A DNA stretch of 64,000 nt from Thelephora terrestris (lineage: Eukaryota > Basidiomycota > Agaricomycetes > Thelephorales > Thelephoraceae). The stretch spans positions 2,418,001 to 2,482,000 of the forward strand of contig WIUZ02000001.1 in NCBI GenBank assembly GCA_015956445.1, in the 5' to 3' direction. Shown piece after piece: positions 1-10,260 of this stretch. The notes beneath the pieces were generated by a model. It was not told the origin of the DNA and did no database searches. It saw only the letters and a program-made list of their open reading frames with translations. The first letter of the stretch is position 1; each line of letters opens with the position of its first letter. Both the position numbers and the translations under genes were made by a program.

Positions 1-2116
1 AGTGAACCCTGAATCAAATAGGATCAAGAATTACACACTTCGTCAAGGAGCAATAGATCGGCGTTGTAAAGCATGGCACGCGCAAGCTCAAGCTTCATCT
101 TCCATCCACCGGAGAGTCCACCGACTGTTTCACTCTGACGAGCATCGTCAAACCCAACCTCGAGCAGCTGGTCCCGGATTCTGGATCTTGGGACATCGGC
201 TAGTTCCTTGTCTGTAGTAAAAAAGTATGAAGAACCTGCTCTGGCAACCTGCAACGAACTGCGTACCAGCTGCAACGAAATCGAGGATAGACAAGTCTGT
301 GTTCTCCCCTTGAAGTGCGTGTTCCACCATGACACACCGGAGCTGATCTTGAGGCGGGAAGTTCTCGACCTTCCCATCCCGGAGCTGTCGCATAAGGGTT
401 GACTTTCCAGAACCGTTTGCGCCAAGTATACCATAGCGGCGGCCACGGATAAGGCGTAGTGTGGTATGAGACAACAAGAGGAGCGCGCCGTATGCTAAAG
501 AGAAGAGGGTGTCACAAAGTAACTCCCCTTCGGAATCGTCTGTGCCTGCAGGCTTGGCCCTCTTGGCCTGTTCAAGTCAGGGCAAAGGAAAAACGCTATA
601 GTTTGTACACGCCGTACCAGATCTATCTCCAAGAAGTGCAGGCGAAGCTTCTCAGCCAGAGATGCCCCGGTCTCATCAGTACCTCGCAACCACGGATCAA
701 AGTATGTGCCAGCGCACTTGTTCCATCCCTTGGAGTCGTTAAATTTACCGTCGTGGATTAGGTCACCGACCAGAGAAGAGACAAAGTCAACAGTAAGACC
801 GAAGGGGGCACCGGGACTATCTGCGGTGGCTGGAAGCGCTCCCGAGGGGAAGAGGTTCCTGATAACTGTCCGAACAACATTTGCCTCCGCAGGGTAATCG
901 CGAGGAGTTGGAGGTGGTGCTGTGGCTGATGCGCCAGATTCGATCAAAGTTTTCAGAGTGGTCTCGGCGAACGCTCGAACCTACAGCACTTTAAACAAGA
1001 GATCATGCAGATGAAAGCCTGGCTTTACCTCTGGGAAAGCAGCACCCTTCGCAATTTTCTCAACTCCCTCTACCAGGGGGCTAAGATAAATGGCCGCGAT
1101 GGTGGGATTACGGACCAGTTTAACGAGGTTGTCGATGACCACAACGGTACGGCGCTGAACTTCCATGCTACGATCGTTGAGCGCGCGGAGTAGCAGAGGC
1201 ACCAGAACCGCTAAAGCAGGAGCCTTGACTTCTGCAACGAATGTTGTACTCGATAGTGATTTAATGCATGGGGGAACAGACTCAGAATTTGCCATGCACT
1301 TGACGAGGGTCGGGATATGGGGAATAATATCTGCGTTCTCCAGCGTCGTGCACAGGGTAGTGGCGCATTTGACAGCGGCGGATGATACCTACGAAAAGTT
1401 TAAACTAAAATATCTTCATGGAAATCTATTGGATAACGCACCTCGGATTTGGTGTCGTGCATGGCAGCTTCCACCTTGGGCAAAGTTTCACCAAGCTGAT
1501 CTGCTACTTGGGCCTTGGCAGTGGGAACAAAGCTCTTGAGGGCATCCAAAATCCCGACTTTTCCCTTCCATTTAGCCTTGTCTAAGATTTCCTCGAGGTT
1601 TCTAAAGATCAATCGAGTGGATTCGGGTGGGAAGAGCTTGATGATAGCCTTGGTAGCTGACGTAGCGGCGATCCGTACCACATCGCCTTTATCCATGTAG
1701 AGTTCATAGAGCACGGGAAGTGCAGGGAGAAGCGCAGGGCCAGCGGGAGTTCCGAGGATCGTAGCCAGCGAGTGAATGCCAACAGCAGCTGACTCTCGTT
1801 CATACCCAGACTTTTTGTTGTTTGCAAAAGTATAGAGAGCTTTGAGGACACCTCCCTCCCTACCATCGAGTCGTCAAGTTCGAGTCGAAAGATGGATGGA
1901 ACGAGTACACACTCTAGTGATTGCAATCCGGCTTTGCTGACTTGACGGGCAAGTTTATCGGCAGCCGCCTTGGCATCTTTCATCGTGATGTCACTCAGGA
2001 CCGTCAAACTGACTTTGATAGAGCGTACCTGGGCCAGTTGGGGCGGATTTTAGTTCCTCTAGGGCCGGGGCAAACTGGGAATCTTGGCCATTTTCTATCG
2101 TGGTGGCGGGGGACAT
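1..2116 (-). CDS. tef3: Translation elongation factor 3 (eEF3), N-terminal part, cut by window edge
   Basis: Fungal ribosome-bound ABC-F ATPase that helps release E-site tRNA during elongation. The start at 2116 (MSPATTIENG...) reads ALEELKSAPTGP, then a roughly 52-nt intron, then DAKAAADKLARQVSKAG, which fits the family N terminus. HEAT-repeat exons follow (TTFVAEV and VIDNLVKLVRNP are typical), then the first ABC domain with Walker A GANGSGKST near 415-440 and the signature LSGGWKMKLELARAM with LLLLDE near 24-110. The second ABC domain and the eEF3-specific insertion lie beyond the left edge. Several short introns interrupt it. Identity is secure from the HEAT plus ABC order and the near-canonical motifs; exact exon joins are inferred. 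Confidence 0.93.
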
Positions 2117-2496
2117 TATGTTTTGAGTGTAAGTCTAGTGAGGTCGTACAGCGATGAGAAATCTATGGAGATGCCAGGGGCGTTAAGAGGGTATTCTTCG
2201 TCCAATCTGGGGGTCGTGTAACAGTGTGCGGACTATGGACGTCGTCGATAAGGTAAAGGGAAGCGTCCAAAATTTCCACCAGCGATCGAACTCGAACAAC
2301 AGCCACAGGTGACAGAACGCGCCTGCGGATCACGGGACAACTTCCGGTGCCCGGAACAACTACATACGCGACCCTGAGGATAACTCGGATAAATTGTGGG
2401 TGTGTCTACCCAAACTACATTCGAACAAACGCGCACTCCATGGATAAAGTACGAGTCTGTGGGAGCGCATAGAACCGGGAGGGATATAGCTATAGG
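2117..2496. other. Intergenic, eEF3 promoter side
   Basis: Non-coding stretch between the eEF3 start and the stop of the GTPBP1-like gene, both on the minus strand. It should hold the eEF3 promoter and 5' leader and the 3' end of the upstream gene. I see no clear TATA box and no ORF worth calling. Confidence 0.6.
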
Positions 2497-4894
2497 TCAC
2501 AACAGTTTCGTGACAACGCCAAGGCCCTGGAAGGTGCAAGTATCAGCCAGAGAACGAAATCAATGGCAGACCGCGATCGCCGAACGATACCTTCGTGGTG
2601 CCCTCTCTGAACAAAATCTTGGACCCAAGCGTCATGTGCTCAGGGTGCGTAATGAACTGAAACTGAACCGTTGCACGGTCACCTGTTCTCAAGACTCCCT
2701 GAGGGTGATCCATGGCAGTTATTCGAACTGTCTGACGCACTGCCTGGGGAGGTAATCAAAAAAGGCTCGAGTGTATATCCGTGACACAGGACTTACCCCA
2801 CAATGGAGCATGGCCTGGTACCCTTTCTGTAGCGTGGTGTTGTGGTACAATATCAACACTTGACCTTCAAACTTATATATTGCTATTTCGCAAAGTTAAC
2901 CCTGCTAATGACTCGCTGGGGATCATGGAATGCTTACGCCTCGGTGGGGGCTCATCCATCTTTTTGACTATTACCATCCCCTTACGAACCACTTGCCGCT
3001 TGGTTCTCTTCAAAGCGAGGGACACTGTCTGGCCAGCTTCTGCCGAGGTAACGCTGGCTCGCTTCTTCTGCATGCTCTTTATGGAGGTCTGGAGGTAGTT
3101 TCCGTTGGCATCCGGACCCATCCTAAACGGGATCGATTTCAACGACCACAAGCGAAAGGCATAGAATGGCTTACAGCACCGTCTCTCCAGCTTTGATGCT
3201 TCCGCTAGCCACGATACCATTCACGACGGTTCCAACGAACGGTACCGACCAGACTTCTGTGACAGAATACTGAAAGGAGGTGATTAAGGATGGGACGGTG
3301 AGATTAAAGAAATGGGCTCAACCTCAAACGGCTGATCCACAGAATACTTGGTCTTGTCGTTATCGCTAGGTGGTAGTAGGTTCAATAGGGTCCGCATCTA
3401 ATTACAGTTTCAGAAACCTGAACGTGGGGCAGTCGAGAGCAACGACGGACATGGTCAAGCCCTTCTCCAGTGACGTTGGATATTTTGAACACCGGGCACA
3501 ACCTACAGCGTTTTTTTCAGCCTGCAACCATCAGGAAGGCAGGAACAGGACACACTTGTCTGTGGCGAACGTCGGAGCGAGTTCCATTGCAACTTCGGCT
3601 GATTTAACAAAGACCGGAGTTTTTCTGGGGAGGTCTCAGTGCCAACGCCCCAAGGTCAAGATCATGGCGTACCGGCATCCGGGGCTCCTTAGTATCTTGA
3701 CCACCTGTTTCACAGTCTCCTCCATAACATTAGGCGGTGTCATGTCAATCTATCTCGGAGAACCGTTAAAAATTGTCGGACTCCAACGCACACGAAGCAC
3801 CTTAGTTATGCAGACAATGACAGGGATGGTCAAAGCGAGAGCCGCAGCGAGGTGCTCCTTGGACATTCCGATGAGACCGGCATTGGCTCCTACTATAAGG
3901 ATAACACAAGATGGCGACCCGGATGTCAAGCCATATAATGTGGTTTTCAGATATTTCTCGTGTCCAGCGAGATCTGTAGTAACTGTTCAAAGAAAATTCG
4001 CAGACCAGCCTCGACACGAACCGATGAAAGATATGATTTTCGCGGACTCCTTGGAAATTTCCTCCCACCCGATCTTCTCCTGACGTATCGCCCCTGACTC
4101 CCCGATATGTGTGGATGCAGGAAGGATCGGAGACCCCTCGGGCCTGAATCCCAGGATCTGGCCGGACAGGCTCAATGACGTGGTCACGTTGGATTGCGGA
4201 TGAAATCAGACCTCCATTCCAACACTGGAAGTCCTTCCGCTCTCAACCTCATGCTTATGTCGGAACAGAGCAACACGAGCCCGTCCTCTTCCATCGTCAA
4301 GCGCGCCTTTACGGTGGTGAGAAACTGAGAAGGGTAAAAACGGGAAACATACCACGGGTGAGAACACCAAGTGTGGTCGACTTCCCACTGTCTACATTCC
4401 CGACGACGGCACAACGTACCTCAGGGACGTCGGAAACACTAAGGGGTGGTAATCGAAGGAGCAGATGTACCCGTGGGTGGTCTGTTCTGGCCTCGAACAG
4501 TGTTGAAACCTTGCCTCCCATCTGTTCCACAACCTTGATTGTCATTTCATGTATCTTGTCAACCTCGGCTTGTGATCTAGTCACGCCTACCCAGCCGGTG
4601 CCTTCTATTGGCTCCCCGAACATTAGCTGGGATAGTGTTGGGAGTGCACCTATCCGAAAGACATACTCTCCCCGGTGTCTTGTTAGGAGAGAGGCTATCA
4701 GATCATGCGCTTGACCCACTTCTGCGTCGGTCTTCGAGGAAAGCAACAGCGTCTAAAACGAGATAAACTGGGATGACTCGAACAGCTTAAATGATGGAGC
4801 AAACCTGGATCTCCTCCTCAGAATCGTCGAGAGTTCTTGCAAGCTCGGATGCCTGATGCTTTGCAGTCTGCTTAGTTGGCGGTTTTGTCGCCAT
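2497..4894 (-). CDS. GTPBP1/GTPBP2-family translational GTPase
   Basis: EF-1alpha-like GTPase of the GTPBP1 family, linked in animals to ribosome rescue and mRNA decay. The start [12 protein letters not shown] at 4894 is followed by an acidic exon and an intron. G1 is [17 protein letters not shown] near 4340-4370. The family block [16 protein letters not shown] follows near 4250, then G3 [12 protein letters not shown] near 3960, the stretch [15 protein letters not shown], and G4 ITK-ID split by an intron near 3770. The C-terminal beta-barrel includes FREGTTK, then a 66-nt intron and GLGVVTKLL before the stop at 2497. Length and domain order match intact family members. A 237-aa open frame on the opposite strand is a shadow. 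Confidence 0.9.
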
Positions 4895-5448
4895 CTGGAT
4901 GAAATGCGGCCAGTGCTGGTTATATGCAGCGTCGATCCGGGGAGGCTTCAAGAAACCAAGCTATTGTAGTTTTCCCGGGACTTGTGCAGGCTTATAAGAG
5001 TGAGGGTGAGGACAGTTGAGTCAGAGTGACTTCGTTTGACTGAAGGCGGTAAGCCGTTTCCAATGATACTGCAGCCTTGGTGCAGTCTTGGGCGGTTTGG
5101 CTAGTCTGAGAGCGCGGGTTCCCTCGGTGATTGCCAGTTAACATTACCGCCCTTGAGCCTCAGGTGGCAATGTTACAGGCAAGAACCGAACAACCAGAGT
5201 CGACACTCACGTAAAGCCGCACCTGCGGCTTCAGGGACATCGCCCCGCGATTTTGGGGAGAAAGCACTTTTGCCACAACCTCAACGTCAACCTCAGCAAC
5301 GTGTACCCCACGAGGGACCAACCAACAGGTGCCCGTTCACGTGACCTCAACTCCCGCACACGGTGTTACTTCCTTGCCTTGGCCAGGTGCCAAAGTACCC
5401 ATAAACGTGTCGGCGTCCACCCACTCCATCTCTCACCCTCGGGCCAAC
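4895..5448. other. Divergent intergenic region
   Basis: Lies between the starts of the GTPBP1-like gene (left) and the coiled-coil gene (right), so it should contain both promoters. Short frames run through it, including one in frame with the right-hand gene back to an ATG at 5329, so a 40-codon longer N terminus is possible. Confidence 0.5.
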
Positions 5449-7360
5449 ATGTCGACCTCGAATCCACCACTGCAACTGCGCGGATCAAACCCTGGCCAAT
5501 TGGATGACACTCAGCCCCCGCGCCTACTGAGAGATCCAGCTTCTAAACTGCATTTCGCCTCCTTTGACCCTTTCACAGCTCTTCAGGAAGATGGGGCGGA
5601 GAGATTACGAAACCTGTCTTTGAGCGAACGATTGTATCGCCCGAAACGCGTTGTGGTCGAAATAACTCCCGCTGGTAGTTTCTGGAGATTCGTACCACGG
5701 GCGACAAGAGATGACGGTCTGAAGAACGAGGAGCACTGGCCACGTTTGGTGGATGTATGCGGGTAATGAAGCACCTTCCCCCGTCACAAAGATTTGATCA
5801 TGATTCTTTTGTTTCAGGACTATATACGATTGCTCTCAAGATCAATGGGACATCTACATGCTCGACCCTGCTTACACTTGCGTCTACAAGCCCCGTCCTG
5901 ATGTCTGCTTGATCAGACCAAACCCCAACTATACGAAGAGCACTCGATCGGAATCCTCTACATCCAAACGCTCTCTGTCCCCAGTCACCCCAAATGGCGA
6001 TTGCTTTCCATCCCACGTTCGCAAGAAGCAACGGAAGGAACCAGTGAAAGAGGAAGATGAAGTTGAACAGCTCCTTTCCTCCGAATCACCAAAGTGGCGA
6101 CCAAAGCCTTCTCAACGAGCGCGATCCAAATCCAGACAATCTGTTGACAAGAAACCCCCACCTAGAATTTTCACTCAACCTCCACTGGAGTCCGTCCAGG
6201 AACTTCAGGATATCGACATGGAAGACTTGGTGTACATTCCTACTCCTAATAACTCACAGTCCAGGGCCGAAAAACGTAAAGGCGCGTCCGGTCCATCGTG
6301 CTTCCGGCGAAAGTTCCTTACTCTTCCATTCAGAAGATGTTGATCCAGATGAAGTATACAGCCCAACTACTTTACGGCCAAACAAGCGCATGCGAACGGA
6401 ATCATTGACACCCAAACGACCAAGGCACTGCAGTAAGATGCGAGAGGAACGAGGGAGGCAGCGTGCTCGACAGAAGAAAGAATGGAATGAGAAGGCCCGG
6501 AAGGCGAGAGAAGACGCCTTCATTCAAGAACTCTTCAATCTTCCCTCCAGTCGCTCCCAGTCCCAGCCTCAGTCGGAACCGGAAGTCATTTCGGATGACA
6601 GCTCAGACGACGAGGGAGGGATTGATCCCATCGAGGTGGAGAGGCGTAAAATCGAGGAGTCCAGGAGGAAAATCGCAGAGCTAGAGAAAGATAGACCTTT
6701 GTGGGAAACTGCGAGGAAGGAGCGCGAACGGAGGGAACAAGAGGAAGAGCGCGAGAGGCAGACAGCGAAGAAGGCACGGGAGCGCAAGGCAGAAGGAGAG
6801 AGGAGGGAGCGGGAGTATCGCGAACGCATGGCGAAAGAGGCGGAAGAACGGCAGAAACGAGAACAGGAAGAGCGCCAACGTCAAGAGAAAGAGCGGAAAC
6901 ACACCCAGAACCGAGCGCGTTGGACTCGTGGACACTGGACTATCCAAAGGGCATTAGAACGCTATCGCTTCTTGTGCGAACAATTCGACAACGCGAAGTT
7001 CTCGTCAGAAGACCCACTGACATTCGATGACATCCCTTGGCCGGTGTTGCATTGCACTTTTTCCGTGGAGGATATCGAGTGGTCCTCGGTAGAAAATTTC
7101 TTCGCGTCCGTCAAGCCTCATATGCGTATCCAAGACTACAAAGCATTCGTGGAGAAGAGCCACAGGAGGTGGATATCTTCTTTGCCTCCGTTTGGGCTTG
7201 AGTTCTAATCTAATCTTGCAGGTTCCATCCCGACCGTTGGAGGGCTCGCGGACTTCTGAGGAGCATGCAGGATGACGATGAACGTGGGTTCATCGAAGTC
7301 GCTGCTAACACTGTCGCCCAAGCTCTGACCCCGCTCTGGCACGACACCAAAGGAAATTGA
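5449..7360 (+). CDS. Charged coiled-coil protein with NFKBIL1-like C-terminal block
   Basis: Four exons fit well: 5449..5762, 5818..6275, 6334..7168 and 7222..7360, giving about 581 residues. The N-terminal half holds a conserved-looking block (LHFASFDPFTALQEDGAERL). The middle is basic and disordered. A long Arg/Glu-rich coiled coil follows near 6600-6900 (repeated RERRE, EERQ types). The last 120 residues are compact: FDDIPWPVLH, then KSHRRFHPDRWRARGLL across the last intron, then VAANTVAQALTPLW. The FHPDRW block resembles the HPDRF tail of animal NFKBIL1 and is common in mushroom hypotheticals. Function unknown; a role in nuclear RNA or signalling work would be a guess. Confidence 0.82.
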
Positions 7361-8644
7361 ATACCATTAGGTCAAAGCCTGATAAGTGAATTTTTGGGCC
7401 TGCCTGCAAGCCCTCTCGTGCTGCTGAACCCTGGAGTGATCGAACCCATGAGGCAACACACCATCAAGGCAGCGTAGCACGTTATAAAACTTGTACTAAA
7501 ACCTAGGTAAGCATCAATGTAATCTGCGACGACACTTCGTGTCGAGGAACGCCCCATCCACAGGAAAGAAGCCATATTCATTGAAGAGTTGGCGAGACAG
7601 AAGTCTATGTGGGAGAACGTATGAGAATTTGGATGTCTATGGAGGAAGTTCGAGGACAACATAGATCACTCGAGATAGTCCACCTGAGTTAAAGTGCGGC
7701 CACAGGCTGTTGCTATTACAGTCACCTTGTGATTCAAGATGGGCCTATTCGTGAGTGCACAAAGACTAGATGAAGAAAGACGATCGAACCAAGAGTTGTG
7801 AAGTGATAAGGGCATACCCGGGCTTGCTCCGTTCAGCGCCAAACAAGTCCATTTCCGTAGCATCAATTAGGGCTCCTTTTTGGCAAGCCGGAGGTCCGCG
7901 TCCGTAGTCGTGGTCTCAACCTGATTTCAATGGCTCTTCTCATCTTTGCAGGGAAGCGCTAGAATGGGTACTCAAGTCAGACTGCGGAGGGGGCGCGTCG
8001 GAGCAGTTCCATTCCGATCCCGATCCGCCGAACGCCAAGCACATCAGTGAGTCAGGCCTCCCAGTAGAAAGCAGCCAATCGGACGCCTCCCATTCTCTAC
8101 CACTGACACGCGGGGTTGCGGAGGCGAGCATGCAAAGGGAGAGCTCAAATATCATGCGGGAGATATCAGCATCCCCCCTCGGCTGTTGCAGGATCTTTTC
8201 GGATTGATTGTGACCCACACAGCCGCAACGATGCTGGCCGAGCGAGAACCGAGCTACATGAAGATGCAAGTCAAGGTGCCCTCGATGGACCGCTGACCCC
8301 TGCAGGCTTCCGCTAGCTTCCGCCTCGGATGACGAATGGGCTGGTCGTCGTGGTGATTACGCGTATATACACGTTTCACGAACTATCTGGATGGATTTAT
8401 GTACAAGTTTGTAAAAGTGCAAACCGAGAATGACCCCAGACGAACCGCGAGTAGATCCGGACGGCATCTGAGCTGAAAATCTCTCACCCTTGATTCGCTC
8501 CAGCGGAAGGGCAGGTCCCGTTAAAAAGAAAAGGGTGACTGCGGCACCTTTCCGCCCCCTGTTCTCCTTCCTTCCGCTTATTTCAGCTTCCGGCTGTGAG
8601 TTGACCAGCACCTGATTCTCCTAATTCCGTAATTTCCCGTTTTA
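7361..8644. other. Gene-poor stretch with coding-like scraps
   Basis: No intact gene recognised. One open stretch at about 7540-7618 on the plus strand (RVEERPIHRKEAIFIEEL) ends at a donor-like GTATGA, and a second lies at 7952-8296 (separate entry). The rest, including the bases just before the aminotransferase start, looks non-coding and should contain that gene's promoter. Confidence 0.4.
7952..8296 (+). pseudogene. Possible 3' exons of an unrecognised or decayed gene
   Basis: A strong acceptor (TTTGCAG) at 7945-7951 opens a frame reading EALEWVLKSDCGGG... that carries on through 8200. A second overlapping frame reads GDISIPPRLLQDLFG then VTHTAATMLAEREPSY and stops at 8296. Both have coding-like composition, but I cannot find a clean intron joining them or a credible 5' part, apart from the scrap near 7540-7618. 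It could be the end of a small expressed gene or a remnant. I do not recognise the family. Confidence 0.3.
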
Positions 8645-10191
8645 ATGGCTACCAGGTCAAGAGTTCAGCAAGTGGTAGACCACATAGTCCCTCCTAACGC
8701 TGTCAACATGTCTGTCGGTAAGCATTCGTCCACAGATAAGACATTGCGGCCAGGTTGGACCAGCGTCTGAGCGCATATATCTAGATACCTGGAACAATGT
8801 CCCACTCGCACCCGAAGACAGCATATTCAAGCTCACGGCTACGTATAAAGTCGATACCTTCCCTCAGAAAGTTAATCTGGGGGTTGGTGCTTACAGGGAC
8901 GATAACTCCAAACCATGGGTTCTGCCCGTTATCAAGGCGGTGAGCACACGAGTCACCAATGACTCACCATGTAGGCTATACTAGACTCCGACTCAATCGG
9001 ACACTAGGCAAGCCAGGCTTTGTTCAACGACCCCAACCTTGACCACGAGTACCTTCCCATAACTGGTCTTCCAGAATTCACCTCCGGCGCTGCCCGGCTC
9101 ATTCTGGGTGGCGACTCCCCTGCCATAGCAGAGAATCGCGTTTGCAGCGTCCAAACCATCTCAGGCACTGGCGCCAATCACCTCGGGGCCTTGTTCCTCA
9201 GCAGATTCTACGACTTCAATGGACCCAAGCAAGTTTACCTTTCTGACCCCACGTGGGGTATGTCAGATTTTGCTTTGATGAAGCGTAACATATGTCTGAT
9301 GCCTGATGTTTGCAGCGAACCATTTCGCCATCTTCAGAAACGTCGGGATCGATCCTCTCACCTACAAGTACTACGATCCCAAGACCATCGGTCTCGCTTG
9401 CGACGAGTTCCTCGCCGCCCTCGCCTCTGCCCCGGACCGCTCCGTCTTCCTCCTTCACGCGTGCGCTCACAACCCAACTGGCGTAGATCCTACCCGGGAA
9501 CAGTGGAATCAAATCGCAGACGCCATGTTACAAAAGGGTCATTACGCATTTTTCGACTGTGCCTACCAGGGCTTTGCGAGTGGCGATTTGGACGGAGACG
9601 CCTGGGCCGTCAGGGAATTCGTCAAACGCGGTGTCCCGATGTTGGTCTGCCAGAGTTTCGCCAAGAACGCCGGTCTGTACAGCGAACGTATCGGTGCCCT
9701 CCATGTCGTCGGATCCTCTACGGAGGTCGCGAAAAGGGTCCGGAGCCAACTTGCTGTCCTTACTCGAAGCGAGATCAGTAACCCCCCAGCTCATGGCGCG
9801 AGATTGGTCGCTTTGATCCTGAACAACCCCGAGTTGTTCGAGCAATGGAAGGAGGATATCAGGACGATGGCCAGTCGTATCATCGAGATGAGGAAGGAGC
9901 TTTACAGGTTATTGACTGAGGAATTCAAGACTCCTGGCACTTGGATCCACATCGTCAATCAGATTGGAATGTTCAGGTAAAGGATCTCCAGCCTCGCACC
10001 CGCAACACCCCGCTTATTTGGGCGCATTTCACAGCTTCACCGGCCTCAACGCTGAACAAAGCCAAGCCTTGATTGACAAGGCCCACATCTACCTCACCAC
10101 AAATGGTAGAATATCCATGGCCGGTTTGAATACGGGGAACATCAGGTACTTCGCTGAGAACTTAGATAAGGTTGTCAGAGGGCAACTTTGA
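8645..10191 (+). CDS. AAT2: Aspartate aminotransferase, cytosolic type
   Basis: PLP enzyme that interconverts aspartate plus 2-oxoglutarate with oxaloacetate plus glutamate. Five exons. Two in-frame starts are possible: 8645 (MATRSRVQQVVDHIVPP...) and 8708 (MSVDTWNNVPLAPED). The 21-residue extension resembles leaders seen in mushroom homologues, so I prefer 8645. Motifs in order: LGVGAYRDDNSKPW; DHEYLPITGLPEF; SGTGANHLGALFL; HACAHNPTGVDPTREQW; FFDCAYQGFASGDL; the Schiff-base lysine box SFAKNAGLYSERIG; and NGRISMAGLNTGNIRY near the C terminus. All hallmark residues are present, so it should be active. It converges on the RdRP gene with only about 70 bp between stops. A decayed relative lies at 46.4-47.8 kb. 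Confidence 0.95.
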
Positions 10192-10260
10192 GGGTATAAG
10201 CAGCATGTTGTATACGTAATAAATATTGAAATGTAAGGAGAATATATGTACCAGCGGTAT

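Noticed and set aside
3370-4083. A 237-codon plus-strand frame
   Set aside because: It lies antisense to the G3-G4 exons of the GTPBP1-like gene, whose motifs are unmistakable, and shows no domain itself.
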